DNA of 64,000 nt from Antiquaquibacter soli (GCF_030580675.1 NZ_JAUQUB010000001.1:496001-560000); one strand, 5' to 3'. Positions 17,420-26,286 are shown, counted from the stretch's first letter. Notes: generated by a model from the letters alone, not told the origin. A program made the numbers and translations.

Positions 17420-18541
17420 ATGAACGCGGCTGCCGACGAGTACCTGATGCCGGGGGGCGGAGCGAGCATCACCGCCCTGCCCAAGGTGTCCCTGCACGAC
17501 CACCTCGACGGCGGCTTGCGGCCGCAGACGATCATCGAGCTCGGCGAGGAGATCGGCCTCGAGCTGCCCGCGACGGATGCTCCGGCGCTCGCCGAGTGGT
17601 TCGCCGAGAAGAGCGACTCCGGGTCGCTCGTCGAGTACCTCAAGACGTTCGACATCACGACCGCGGTCATGCAGACTCAGCACGGTCTCGCCCGCGTGGC
17701 CCGCGAGTTCGTCCAGGACCTCGCCGCCGACGGAGTGATCTACGGCGAGATCCGCTGGGCGCCCGAGCAGCACGTCGCGCGCGGTCTCACCCTCGACCAG
17801 ACCGTCGAGGCGGTGCAGGAGGGGCTGGATCAGGGCGTCGAGGATGCCCGTGCCGCCGGCCACAGCATCCGCGTCGGCCAGCTCGTCAGCGCTATGCGCC
17901 ACGCCGACCGCGGCCTCGAGATCGCGGAGCTCGCGTCCCGCCACTACGGTCGCGGCGTGGTCGGCTTCGACATCGCCGGGGCGGAGGCGGGGTTCCCCGC
18001 CGGAAACCTGCGCGACGCGTTCGACTTCCTCGCGCAGCACTACATCCCCGCGACCGTGCACGCCGGTGAGGCCGACGGGCTCGACAGCATCCGGGGAGCC
18101 CTTTTCGACGGCCGCGCGCTTCGGCTCGGACACGGGGTGCGTCTCGCCGAGGACGTGCACACCGCTCGCGAGGACGACGAGAACACGTACGTCACCCTCG
18201 GCCCCCTCGCGCAGTGGGTCAAGGATCGCGAGATCGCCCTCGAGCTCTCGCCGTCGTCGAACCTGCAGACGGGCGCCATCGAGCAGTGGGGCGACGACCT
18301 CGTCGACCACCCCTTCGACCTGCTGTACCAGCTCGGGTTCCGCGTGACGGTCAACACCGACAACCGACTCATGAGCGCGACCTCGCTGAGTCGCGAGCTG
18401 TTCCTGCTCGCCGAGACGTTCGGCTACGACCTCACCGACCTCGCCGTCTTCCAGCTCAATGCGGCCGCGTCGACCTTCCTGCCGCTCGAGGACCGCGAGG
18501 AGCTCGCCGATCGCATCGCCACGGGCTTCGACGAGGCCTGA
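17420..18541 (+). CDS. add: Adenosine deaminase
   Basis: This 373-residue amidohydrolase converts adenosine and deoxyadenosine to inosine and deoxyinosine. The zinc ligands are His26 and His28 in SLHDHLDGG. The later motifs are TVHAGEADG (metal-binding His and catalytic Glu), LGHGVRLAED, and VNTDNRLMS, which carries the zinc-binding Asp. The length and motif order match the actinobacterial adenosine deaminase type. Whether it also deaminates SAH cannot be told from sequence, but the SAH-hydrolase-like neighbour makes the question relevant. PTS IIA and IIB genes follow within a few bases. Confidence 0.93.
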   Translation: MNAAADEYLMPGGGASITALPKVSLHDHLDGGLRPQTIIELGEEIGLELPATDAPALAEWFAEKSDSGSLVEYLKTFDITTAVMQTQHGLARVAREFVQDLAADGVIYGEIRWAPEQHVARGLTLDQTVEAVQEGLDQGVEDARAAGHSIRVGQLVSAMRHADRGLEIAELASRHYGRGVVGFDIAGAEAGFPAGNLRDAFDFLAQHYIPATVHAGEADGLDSIRGALFDGRALRLGHGVRLAEDVHTAREDDENTYVTLGPLAQWVKDREIALELSPSSNLQTGAIEQWGDDLVDHPFDLLYQLGFRVTVNTDNRLMSATSLSRELFLLAETFGYDLTDLAVFQLNAAASTFLPLEDREELADRIATGFDEA

Positions 18542-18543
18542 GC

Positions 18544-18987
18544 ATGAGCCTGCCCCCGCTCCCGGAGAGCGCGATCGTCATCGGCGCCACCGCCGACGAC
18601 TGGCGCTCCGCAGTGACCCTCGCGGCTGAGGCCCTCGCCGCGAGCGGCGCGGCGAAGCCCGAGTACGCGCGCGAGATGATCCGGATGATCGAGGAGCACG
18701 GCCCGTACGTCGTCATCGCTCCGGGCCTCGCGCTCGCCCACGCGCGCCCCGGGCCGACTGTGCTGCAGGATGGGCTGTCGATCGTCACCCTGCGGGAGCC
18801 GGTGCGGTTCGGGCATCCCTACAACGACCCCGTGTCGGTGATCCTGGGTCTGGCGATCGCGACCCCGGATGCCCACCTCGCGGCGGTCGCGGCCGTCGCC
18901 AACGTCTTCAACGACTCCTCGGCGATCGCCGATCTGGCGGCGGCGACCACCGTCGACGAGGTGCAGCGGATCATGGGCACCGCGTGA
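18544..18987 (+). CDS. PTS IIA component, ascorbate/fructose-type (PTS_EIIA_2)
   Basis: This 147-residue phosphocarrier has the probable phosphorylated residue His66 in APGLALAHARPG. The region around it (ARPGPTVLQDGLSIV) matches the UlaC/SgaA group. The ATG lies 2 nt after the adenosine deaminase stop, so the gene is in the same transcript, and its end overlaps the IIB start as GTGA. In a complete system it would pass phosphate from HPr to the IIB next door. No IIC permease gene is present in the neighbourhood, so the pair may serve an unlinked permease or act in regulation. Confidence 0.87.
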   Translation: MSLPPLPESAIVIGATADDWRSAVTLAAEALAASGAAKPEYAREMIRMIEEHGPYVVIAPGLALAHARPGPTVLQDGLSIVTLREPVRFGHPYNDPVSVILGLAIATPDAHLAAVAAVANVFNDSSAIADLAAATTVDEVQRIMGTA

Positions 18988-19256
18988 AGATCGTGACGAT
19001 CTGCGGTGCCGGTATCGGCAGCTCGGGCATCCTCAAAGTCAACGCGGAGCGGGTGCTGCGCAAGCTCGACATCCCGGCGACCGTCGTCGCGGCCGACATC
19101 TCCTCGGTCGCGGAGGCGGCGGCGGACGCGCAGGTCATCCTCACGTCGATCGAATTCGTCGACGCGATCGGAAAGACCTTCGCCGACGTCATCGTCATCG
19201 ACAATTACTTCGACACCGCGGAGCTCACCGAGAAGCTCGACGCCGCGCTGGGGTAG
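18984..19256 (+). CDS. PTS IIB component, ascorbate-type
   Basis: This 90-residue protein of the lactose/ascorbate IIB family has a P-loop-like phosphocysteine motif at the N-terminus. Cys7 in ICGAGIGSSGILKVN is the expected phosphorylation site. The GTG start overlaps the IIA stop by four bases. The gene ends 14 nt before the convergent sugar-phosphate mutase gene. A membrane IIC subunit, normally the next gene in such operons, is absent. Confidence 0.88.
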   Translation: MKIVTICGAGIGSSGILKVNAERVLRKLDIPATVVAADISSVAEAAADAQVILTSIEFVDAIGKTFADVIVIDNYFDTAELTEKLDAALG

Positions 19257-19270
19257 CGAGCGAGGGGCTG

Positions 19271-20914
19271 CTAAGCCAGCAGCTCTCGCATCCCCGCATC
19301 CAGCTCCGCCACGATCGCGGTCGCCGCTGCGATGCGCGCCGCGCCGTCGCCGTCGCTCGACGACGCGTCGATGTACACCTTGAGCTTCGGTTCGGTGCCG
19401 CTCGGCCGCACGATCACCCGAGCGCCCCCCGCGAGGTGGACGCGCAGGATGTCCCCGGGCGGGTATTCCTCGAAGCCATCGATGAAGTCGTCGATGCGCT
19501 CGACCGCGATGCCGCCGACCTCGGCCGGGGGAGCCGAGCGCAGCCCCGCCATCATCCGCCCGATGTCCGCGAGGTCGTCGACGCGCAGGGAGATCTGACC
19601 AGACGCGAAGCCCCCGAACTTCTCGGCGAACGCCAGGAGGTGCTTCTCTACGGTCGATCCGGTGGCCTTGAGCTCGGAGGCGAGAGCGAGGAAGTCGACG
19701 GCGGCCGAGATGCCGTCCTTGTCGAGCACCTTGGCCGGGTCGACGAGGTAGCCGAGGGCCTCCTCGTAGCCGAAGCTCAGGCCCGGTACTCGCGAGATCC
19801 ACTTGAAGCCCGTGAGCGTGTCTTTGTAGTCCAGTCGGTAGTGCTGGGCGACGGCCCGCAGGCCCGGCGACGAGACGATGGATGCTCCGAGCACGCCGTC
19901 GACGCCCGCACGCTCCGCGGCGCGCCACCCCAACAACCAGCCCACCTCGTTGCCGCTGAGCCGCCGCCAGCCCGTCGACGCGGGGATCGCGACCGCGAGA
20001 CGGTCGGCGTCGGGGTCGTTGGCGATCGCGAGATCGGCCCCGATCTCCGCCGCCTTCGCGAGTACGAGGTCCATGGCACCGGGCTCCTCGGGGTTGGGGA
20101 ACGCGACCGTCGGGAACGCGGCATCCGGCTCGAGCTGCTCCGGCACGACCGCCGGTTCGCCGAATCCCGCCGCCGCGAAGACGGCTCGTGCGGTCTCCCA
20201 ACCGACGCCGTGCATGGGCGTGTACGCGAACGTGAGCGGGGCGGGGGAGTTGCCGAGGGATGCCGTGAGCCGCACGTACTCGTCGACGACCGAGTCATCC
20301 GCCACGACGAAGTCGGTGGACCGGGGCAGCTCGTCGATCGGGGCGAGCGCCACCTGGTGGATGGCCCGGGCGATGTCGGCGTCCGCGGGCGGCACGATCT
20401 GCGAGCCTCGGTCGGCCCCGCCGAGGTACACCTTGTACCCGTTGTCGCGGGCGGGATTGTGTGACGCGGTGACCATGACGCCCGCGCTCGCGTCGAAGTG
20501 GCGCACCGCGAACGCGAGCACCGGGGTCGGCAGGTGCCGGGGGAGCAGGGTCGTGCGCACTCCCGCGCCCGCCATGATGACGGCGGTGTCGCGGGCGAAG
20601 ACCTCGGAGTTCGTGCGGCCGTCGTAGCCGATGACGATGCTCGGGCTCGGCTCGCGCGACAGCAGGTAGGCGGCGAGCCCACCCGCGGCCTGGCTCACGA
20701 GGACGCGGTTCATGCGGTTGGGGCCGGGGCCGAGCTCGCCGCGGAGTCCCGCCGTGCCGAACTCGAGGCGCGAGGCGAACCAGTCGGCGAGCTGCGACTG
20801 CGCCCCGGCGTCTCCCGCCTCGGCGGCCGCGATCGCGGTCTCGAGCTGCTCGCGGGTGGTGGCATCCGGGTCCTGGGCAGCCCAGCCCTTCTCCACCTCG
20901 AACGCGCCTGTCAC
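19271..20914 (-). CDS. Phospho-sugar mutase, PGM2-like (probable phosphopentomutase)
   Basis: This 547-residue alpha-D-phosphohexomutase superfamily protein has the active-site serine loop TASHNPARDNGYKVY, metal loop DPDADRLAVAIP, sugar-binding loop GYEEALGYLV and phosphate-binding loop RPSGTEPKLKVYI. The DNGYKVY extension after the serine loop is typical of the PGM2 branch, whose known members act on ribose-1-phosphate and deoxyribose-1-phosphate as well as glucose-1-phosphate. The start overlaps the end of the purine nucleoside phosphorylase gene by 4 nt, so the two are coupled. This supports a job in converting the pentose-1-phosphate released by PNP and thymidine phosphorylase to the 5-phosphate. 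The exact specificity is inference. Confidence 0.88.
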   Translation of the reverse strand: MTGAFEVEKGWAAQDPDATTREQLETAIAAAEAGDAGAQSQLADWFASRLEFGTAGLRGELGPGPNRMNRVLVSQAAGGLAAYLLSREPSPSIVIGYDGRTNSEVFARDTAVIMAGAGVRTTLLPRHLPTPVLAFAVRHFDASAGVMVTASHNPARDNGYKVYLGGADRGSQIVPPADADIARAIHQVALAPIDELPRSTDFVVADDSVVDEYVRLTASLGNSPAPLTFAYTPMHGVGWETARAVFAAAGFGEPAVVPEQLEPDAAFPTVAFPNPEEPGAMDLVLAKAAEIGADLAIANDPDADRLAVAIPASTGWRRLSGNEVGWLLGWRAAERAGVDGVLGASIVSSPGLRAVAQHYRLDYKDTLTGFKWISRVPGLSFGYEEALGYLVDPAKVLDKDGISAAVDFLALASELKATGSTVEKHLLAFAEKFGGFASGQISLRVDDLADIGRMMAGLRSAPPAEVGGIAVERIDDFIDGFEEYPPGDILRVHLAGGARVIVRPSGTEPKLKVYIDASSSDGDGAARIAAATAIVAELDAGMRELLA

Positions 20915-21747
20915 AACTTCCCCACGATCTCGGCGAGGAGCGCGCTGATGCGCCCTTCGGCTTCGCGGCCGGCCTCGATGACCTCCTCGTGGCTGAGGGG
21001 AGTCTTCTGGATGCCCGCAGCGAGGTTCGTGATGAGGGACATCCCGAGGATCTCCATGCCGGCCTGCCGCGCCGCGATCGCCTCGAGCGCCGTGGACATA
21101 CCGACGATGTGACCGCCGATCGTCTTGGCCATCTGCACCTCGGCGGGGGTCTCGTAGTGCGGCCCCCGGAACTGGCAGTACACGCCCTCGTCGAGGCTCG
21201 AGTCGACGGTGCGGGCGAGATCGCGCAGGCGACTCGAGTACAGGTCGGTGAGGTCGATGAATGTCGCGCCCTCGAGCGGCGAGTCGGCGGTGAGGTTGAT
21301 GTGGTCGCTGATGAGCACGGGCGTACCCGGCTTCCAGTGCTCCTTGATGCCGCCCGCTCCGTTGGTGAGGATCATCGTGGATGCCCCGGCCGCCGCCGCG
21401 GTCCGCACCGAGTGCACGACGCGTCGAACGCCGTGCCCCTCGTAGTAGTGCGTTCGGGCCCCGATGACGAGCGCGCGCTTGCCGCTCGGCAGCAGGACCG
21501 AGCGCAGCGTCCCAACGTGGCCCTCGAGCGCGGGCTTCGAGAATCCGGTGATCTCCGACGCGGGGATCGTGGCTGTCGTCTCTCCGATGAGGTCCGCCGC
21601 CTTGGCCCAGCCCGAACCGAGCGTGAGGGCGATGTCGTGGCGCTCGACACCGGTGCGATCAGCGAGCTCGGAGGCGGCGACTCGAGCGATCTCGAAGGGG
21701 TCGACGGCGGGGTCGTCGAGGGGGTGGGGCGTGGTCAACTGCGACAT
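20911..21747 (-). CDS. punA: Purine-nucleoside phosphorylase
   Basis: This 278-residue trimeric-class PNP cleaves inosine and guanosine with phosphate to base and ribose-1-phosphate. The motifs are LGSGWAKAAD (phosphate loop), THYYEGHG, TNGAGGI, the long family signature around ISDHINLTADSPLEG, and GMSTALEAIAARQAGME. The ATG at 21747 lies 6 nt after a TAGGCT hexamer. The gene heads a two-gene operon with the PGM2-like mutase. It would act on inosine made by the adenosine deaminase encoded about 2.4 kb away. Confidence 0.95.
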   Translation of the reverse strand: MSQLTTPHPLDDPAVDPFEIARVAASELADRTGVERHDIALTLGSGWAKAADLIGETTATIPASEITGFSKPALEGHVGTLRSVLLPSGKRALVIGARTHYYEGHGVRRVVHSVRTAAAAGASTMILTNGAGGIKEHWKPGTPVLISDHINLTADSPLEGATFIDLTDLYSSRLRDLARTVDSSLDEGVYCQFRGPHYETPAEVQMAKTIGGHIVGMSTALEAIAARQAGMEILGMSLITNLAAGIQKTPLSHEEVIEAGREAEGRISALLAEIVGKL

Positions 21748-21895
21748 TTCCCCAGCCTAACGATTTGGGTGCGAAACGGAACGGAGCAGTCGCGCTCGTT
21801 CGCGCGTTCGGATGCCTCCCCTCGTGATCGTTGACAGCGACTACCTCGACGTCTAGCCGCCCGGTCGCACGTCCCAGGCGTGACACAATTTACGC
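21748..21895. promoter_or_regulatory. Divergent promoter region punA / flavoprotein reductase
   Basis: On the minus strand TAGGCT (21754-21759) ends 6 nt before the punA ATG. On the plus strand CACAAT (21884-21889) ends 6 nt before the ATG at 21896, with no Shine-Dalgarno. A perfect TTGACA (21831-21836) lies upstream on the plus strand, but the hexamer 17 nt after it (TAGCCG) is weak, so its use is uncertain. Confidence 0.5.
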
Positions 21896-23332
21896 ATGGC
21901 CTACGAGTTCGAGCGCAAGCAGCGGATCACGGTACTCGGAGGCGGCCCGGGCGGCTATGAAGCAGCGCTCGCGGGGGCTCAGCTGGGCGCCGAGGTGACA
22001 CTCGTCGAGCGTGCCGGCGTCGGCGGCTCGGCGGTGTTGACCGACGTGGTCCCCTCGAAGACCCTCATCGCGACGGCGGAGGCGACCAACGCGGTGGGTG
22101 AGGCCGCCGACCTGGGCGTCCAGTTCTTCAGCCGCACCGAAGAGGGCCGCGCAGTCCGCCCCGAGATCACCGTGAACCTGGCCGCGGTCAATGCCCGACT
22201 CCTGAGGCTCGCGCGCCAGCAGTCCGAGGACATGAAGTCGCAGCTCATCAAGGCGGGCGTCAAGGTCATCACGGGCGAGGGCCGCCTCGACGGTCCGAAC
22301 CGCGTGGTGGTGTCGACCGGCAAGGGCAAGTCGGCCGTCGACTTCGACGAGTGCGACGCCGACACCATCGTCGTGTCCGTCGGCGCTCGGCCCCGCATCC
22401 TCGACACGGCCAAGCCGGACGGCGAGCGCATCCTCACCTGGACTCAGCTCTATGCATTGCAGGAGGTCCCCGAGCACCTCATCGTCGTCGGATCGGGCGT
22501 GACCGGTGCGGAGTTCGCTTCGGCGTACCGCGCGCTCGGCGCCGAGGTCACGCTCATCTCCTCGCGCGACCAGGTGCTTCCCGGCGAGGACGCCGATGCG
22601 GCCCGCGTCATCGAGGACGTCTTCAAGCGCAACGGGATGACCGTGCTCTCGAAGTCCCGCGCCGACTCCGTCACGCGCACCAAGACCGGAGTGGTGGCGA
22701 CCCTCTCCGACGGGCGCACCGTCGAGGGATCCCACTGCCTCATGGCCGTCGGGTCGCTGCCCAACACCGAGGACATCGGGCTCCGGGAGGCGGGCGTCCA
22801 GCTGACCGAATCCGGTCACATCCGGGTCAACCGAGTCGCGCGCACCTCGGTGCCCTCGATCTACGCGGCGGGTGACTGCTCCGACTTCCTGCCCCTCGCA
22901 TCCGTCGCTTCGATGCAGGGCCGCACGGCTGTCTTCCACGCGATGGGCGACGCGGTGAACCCCACCGAGCTGCGCAACGTGACGTCCAACATCTTCACCC
23001 AGCCGGAGATCGCGACCGTCGGCTGGTCGCAGAAGCAGATCGAGGACGGCATCGCCCAGGGAGACATCTACAAGCTCCCGCTCGCCTCGAACCCGCGCGC
23101 CAAGATGATGGGCATCAAGGACGGCTTCGTGAAGCTGTTCGCGCGCACCGGTTCCGGCACCGTCATCGGCGGCGTCATCGTCGCCCCACACGCGTCCGAG
23201 CTCATCCTGCCGGTCTCCCTCGCGGTCGAGCACCGCCTCACGGTGGACCAGCTGGCCCGCGCCTTCTCGGTGTACCCGTCGCTGACGGGCAGCATCACGG
23301 ATGCCGCGCGCGCGATGCACATCGTGAACTAG
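21896..23332 (+). CDS. NAD(P)H-quinone dehydrogenase / LpdA-type flavoprotein disulfide reductase
   Basis: This 478-residue class I pyridine nucleotide-disulfide reductase fold protein has the FAD motif GGGPGGYEAALAGAQLG (about residues 13-29), the NAD(P) motif VVGSGVTGAEFASAYRALGA, the second FAD motif YAAGDCSDF, and a C-terminal dimerisation domain. The redox-active CxxxxC pair of lipoamide dehydrogenase is missing: the position reads GGSAVLTDVVPSKTL. This matches the actinobacterial LpdA-like quinone reductases rather than true lipoamide dehydrogenase. Automated names such as dihydrolipoamide dehydrogenase would be misleading here. It is divergently transcribed from punA with no obvious functional link. 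Confidence 0.85.
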   Translation: MAYEFERKQRITVLGGGPGGYEAALAGAQLGAEVTLVERAGVGGSAVLTDVVPSKTLIATAEATNAVGEAADLGVQFFSRTEEGRAVRPEITVNLAAVNARLLRLARQQSEDMKSQLIKAGVKVITGEGRLDGPNRVVVSTGKGKSAVDFDECDADTIVVSVGARPRILDTAKPDGERILTWTQLYALQEVPEHLIVVGSGVTGAEFASAYRALGAEVTLISSRDQVLPGEDADAARVIEDVFKRNGMTVLSKSRADSVTRTKTGVVATLSDGRTVEGSHCLMAVGSLPNTEDIGLREAGVQLTESGHIRVNRVARTSVPSIYAAGDCSDFLPLASVASMQGRTAVFHAMGDAVNPTELRNVTSNIFTQPEIATVGWSQKQIEDGIAQGDIYKLPLASNPRAKMMGIKDGFVKLFARTGSGTVIGGVIVAPHASELILPVSLAVEHRLTVDQLARAFSVYPSLTGSITDAARAMHIVN

Positions 23333-23447
23333 CGCCACCGTTCCCTCCCGCAAGGGCACACCTCCCTCGCGGCGGCGCGGGTGACACCGCGCGCCATCCA
23401 CACTCACGCGCGCCCTCGCTGGATCCACAAATTGACCCCGGGCATGG

Positions 23448-24437
23448 ATGGACCGAGCGTCGATTCGGGATGCTTCGACCATGCCGTTCTCCGAGAACCC
23501 GCCCTGGCTCCACCGCGTCGTCCTTGCGTCCGCTGCACGTCGGTCGGGCACCTCCTCCCAGCTGTATCGCTCGGCTGCGCGCGGTGCGTACGAGCGACTC
23601 GCTGAGGGCGTCTACCTTCCGGCCTCGACGTGGGCGACACTCGGGCCCGACGACCGTTTCCTCGCCCGAATTCATGGCCTTGTGTTATCCGGGAGGGATG
23701 ATCTTGTCTTCTCGCACACGTCGGCCGCAGCATTGTGGCGACTCCCCATCATCGGGTCGTGGCCCCTGCTACCGGAGGTGACGGTTGGCGCGACCCCTGG
23801 CGGTCAGACCAGACGGGCGTACACCTCGCGCAAGTACCCTCTGCCATCGGAGCTCGAGAACATTGACGGAGTACTGGTCACCCCGCTTGCCCGCACGCTC
23901 GTGGATGTGGGCCGCACCTCGCCGATGAGCGTAGCTGTCGCGATGGTGGACCGTGTGCTCGCGGCGAAGGATGACTCGGAAGTCGGGGTTCGTGGCATCT
24001 GCCTGTCCGAGGCCGTCCTTGCGACGGAAGTGGCGTCGGTCGAGTCGAAACGGGGTATGCGCCGCTGCAGGACCGCGATCGACTTCGCCGACGGGCGGTC
24101 CGGCTCGCCGGGGGAGTCGCTCAGCCGTGTGGCCATGCATGTCGCGGGCTTGCCGCGGCCGGAGTTGCAGCATCCGGTCTATGACGGCGAGGGGCTCATC
24201 GGGATCACCGATTTCTGGTGGCCAGAGTTCGGGCTGGCCGGGGAGTTCGACGGCCACGGAAAGTACCTCCGGGAGGACCTGCGCGACGGCAGATCACCTG
24301 CCGAGGTCGTCATCGCCGAGAAGGTCCGTGAGGACCGCATGCGAGCCACGGGAATAGGGATGGTGCGCTGGGGGTGGTCGGTGGCTCGGTCGATTCCGGC
24401 GATCACGGCACACCTGCGCCGCGCCGGACTCCGCTAG
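23448..24437 (+). CDS. AbiEi-like / PD-(D/E)xK nuclease-like protein
   Basis: About 329 residues. The N-terminal part resembles the winged-helix antitoxin-like domain of AbiEi-type proteins (SSQLYRSAARGAYERLAEGVYLP, then FSHTSAAALWRLP). The C-terminal part has spaced acidic residues as in Vsr/DUF559-like nucleases: GESLSR, GITDFWWPEF and GEFDGHGKYL, with a later Lys (VIAEKVRED). Proteins with this architecture are scattered through Microbacteriaceae genomes, often as isolated genes, and no activity is proven. Base composition is lower in G+C than its neighbours (TTG, TTA and ATT codons occur), consistent with transfer. No partner AbiEii toxin gene lies next to it. The start is uncertain; an in-frame ATG at 23481 is an alternative. 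Confidence 0.55.
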   Translation: MDRASIRDASTMPFSENPPWLHRVVLASAARRSGTSSQLYRSAARGAYERLAEGVYLPASTWATLGPDDRFLARIHGLVLSGRDDLVFSHTSAAALWRLPIIGSWPLLPEVTVGATPGGQTRRAYTSRKYPLPSELENIDGVLVTPLARTLVDVGRTSPMSVAVAMVDRVLAAKDDSEVGVRGICLSEAVLATEVASVESKRGMRRCRTAIDFADGRSGSPGESLSRVAMHVAGLPRPELQHPVYDGEGLIGITDFWWPEFGLAGEFDGHGKYLREDLRDGRSPAEVVIAEKVREDRMRATGIGMVRWGWSVARSIPAITAHLRRAGLR

Positions 24438-24531
24438 AACTGCTCCCCTTAGGGCGCCTCCCCGTTGCACGAGCGTCGAGGAGACCCCGCGCCTGTGCAA
24501 CTGCGGTGTGCCCTTGCGGGAAAGACCGGAC

Positions 24532-26286
24532 CTAGTCGGTGATCGACAGCAGCACGTGGCCCGAGGAGACCGTGGCGCCGACCGTGGCGTTCACGCCCGT
24601 GACGGTGCCGTCCTTGTGGGCGACGATCGGCTGCTCCATCTTCATGGCCTCGAGCACGAGCAGCTGGTCGCCCTTCACGACGACGTCGCCCTCGGCGACG
24701 GCGAGCTTGACGATCGTCGCCTGCATCGGCGCGGCTACCGAGTCACCGGTGACGGTTGAGACGGATGACGCGGCACGCCGGCGCGGTGGTGCGGCGAGGG
24801 CCGTTCCGCCACCCGTCGACGGCACGAGCTTCGTCGGGAGGGACACCTCGACCCGCTTGCCGTCGACCTCGACGACGACGTTGTGGCGCGCGGCCGCCGG
24901 CGCGCTGTCCGGGAGCGACCCGCTCCACGGCTCGATGTCGTTGTCGAACTCGGTCTCGATCCAGCGGGTGTAGACGCCGAAGGGCTCGCCGGTGAACGCA
25001 GGGTCGCGCACGATCTTGCGGTGGAAGGGCAGCACCGTGGGCAGGCCGGCGACTTCGAACTCGTCGAGCGCACGGCGGGAGCGCTCGAGCGCGTCCTCGC
25101 GCGACGAGCCGGTGACGATCAGCTTCGCGAGGAGGGAGTCGAACGCGCCCGAGATGACGTCGCCCGTGGTGACTCCGCTGTCGACGCGCACGCCGGGGCC
25201 ACCGGGGAATCGGAGTGCGTTGACCGGTCCGGGGGAGGGGAGGAAGTTCATCCCGGGGTCCTCGCCGTTGATGCGGAACTCGAACGAGTGACCCTGGGGC
25301 ACCGGGTCGCCGTACTCGATCGCGCCGCCCTCCGCGATGCGGAACTGCTCGCGCACGAGGTCGATGCCGGTGACCTCCTCGGACACCGGGTGCTCCACCT
25401 GGAGCCGGGTGTTGACCTCGAGGAACGAGATCGTGCCGTCCTTGGCGACGAGGAATTCGCACGTGCCGGCGCCGACGTAGCCGACCTCCTTGAGGATCGC
25501 CTTGGATGCCTCGTAGAGCGCGCGGTTCTGCTCCTCGGTCAGGTACGGCGCCGGCGCCTCCTCGACGAGCTTCTGGTGACGGCGCTGCAGCGAGCAGTCG
25601 CGCGTGGAGATGACGACGACGGTGCCGTGACTGTCGGCGAGGCACTGGGTCTCGACGTGACGCGGCTGGTCGAGGTACTTCTCGACGAAGCACTCGCCGC
25701 GACCGAACGCCGCGACCGCCTCGCGGGTCGCGGACTCGAAGAGCTCGGGGACCTCGTCGCGCGTGCGGGCGACCTTGAGGCCGCGACCGCCTCCGCCGAA
25801 GGCCGCCTTGATGGCGACGGGGAGGCCGTGCTCGTCGACGAACTCGAGCACTTCGTCGGCGCCTGAGACGGGGTTGAGGGTGCCGGGGGCCAGCGGCGCC
25901 CCCACCTTCTCGGCGATGTGCCGCGCACTGACCTTGTCGCCGAGCGCCTCGATCGCTGCGGGGGAGGGGCCGATCCAGATGATGCCCGCGTCGATGACGG
26001 CCTGGGCGAACTCGGCGTTCTCGGCGAGGAAGCCGTAACCGGGGTGGATCGCGTCGGCGCCGGAGCGCTTGGCGATCGAGAGGATCTTCGGGATGACGAG
26101 ATAAGTCTCGGCGCTCGTCGTGCCGTCGAGGGAGTAGGCCTCGTCGGCGAGCTTGACGTGCCGGGCATCCCGGTCCTGGTCGGCGTAGATCGCGACGGAC
26201 GCGATGCCGCTGTCCTTGGCGGCGCGGATGACCCGCACTGCGATCTCCCCGCGGTTGGCGATCAGGACCTTCGTGATGCGAGCCAT
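24532..26286 (-). CDS. Acyl-CoA (acetyl/propionyl-CoA) carboxylase alpha subunit: biotin carboxylase plus biotin carrier domain
   Basis: This 584-residue protein carboxylates its own biotin using ATP and bicarbonate. The N-terminal biotin carboxylase domain starts [20 protein letters not shown] and includes [14 protein letters not shown], an ATP-grasp Gly-rich loop ([14 protein letters not shown]), and the catalytic [18 protein letters not shown] region. The C-terminal biotinyl domain carries EAMKMEQP with Lys549 as the biotin site. This is the actinobacterial AccA3/BccA arrangement, which partners with separate beta and epsilon subunits. Those lie about 5.5 kb downstream on the same strand of the map (31829-33636), and a biotin ligase gene follows them. 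The complex supplies malonyl- or methylmalonyl-CoA for lipid synthesis. Confidence 0.95.
   Translation of the reverse strand: MARITKVLIANRGEIAVRVIRAAKDSGIASVAIYADQDRDARHVKLADEAYSLDGTTSAETYLVIPKILSIAKRSGADAIHPGYGFLAENAEFAQAVIDAGIIWIGPSPAAIEALGDKVSARHIAEKVGAPLAPGTLNPVSGADEVLEFVDEHGLPVAIKAAFGGGGRGLKVARTRDEVPELFESATREAVAAFGRGECFVEKYLDQPRHVETQCLADSHGTVVVISTRDCSLQRRHQKLVEEAPAPYLTEEQNRALYEASKAILKEVGYVGAGTCEFLVAKDGTISFLEVNTRLQVEHPVSEEVTGIDLVREQFRIAEGGAIEYGDPVPQGHSFEFRINGEDPGMNFLPSPGPVNALRFPGGPGVRVDSGVTTGDVISGAFDSLLAKLIVTGSSREDALERSRRALDEFEVAGLPTVLPFHRKIVRDPAFTGEPFGVYTRWIETEFDNDIEPWSGSLPDSAPAAARHNVVVEVDGKRVEVSLPTKLVPSTGGGTALAAPPRRRAASSVSTVTGDSVAAPMQATIVKLAVAEGDVVVKGDQLLVLEAMKMEQPIVAHKDGTVTGVNATVGATVSSGHVLLSITD

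Noticed and set aside
19266-19283. GCTGCT/AGCAGC repeat at the end of the mutase gene
   Set aside because: A 6-bp repeat over the stop codon is within chance expectation.
24464-24501. GTTGCAC/GTGCAAC inverted repeat between convergent genes
   Set aside because: A 7-bp stem with a 24-nt loop and no T-tract is not convincing as a terminator; mentioned only as context.
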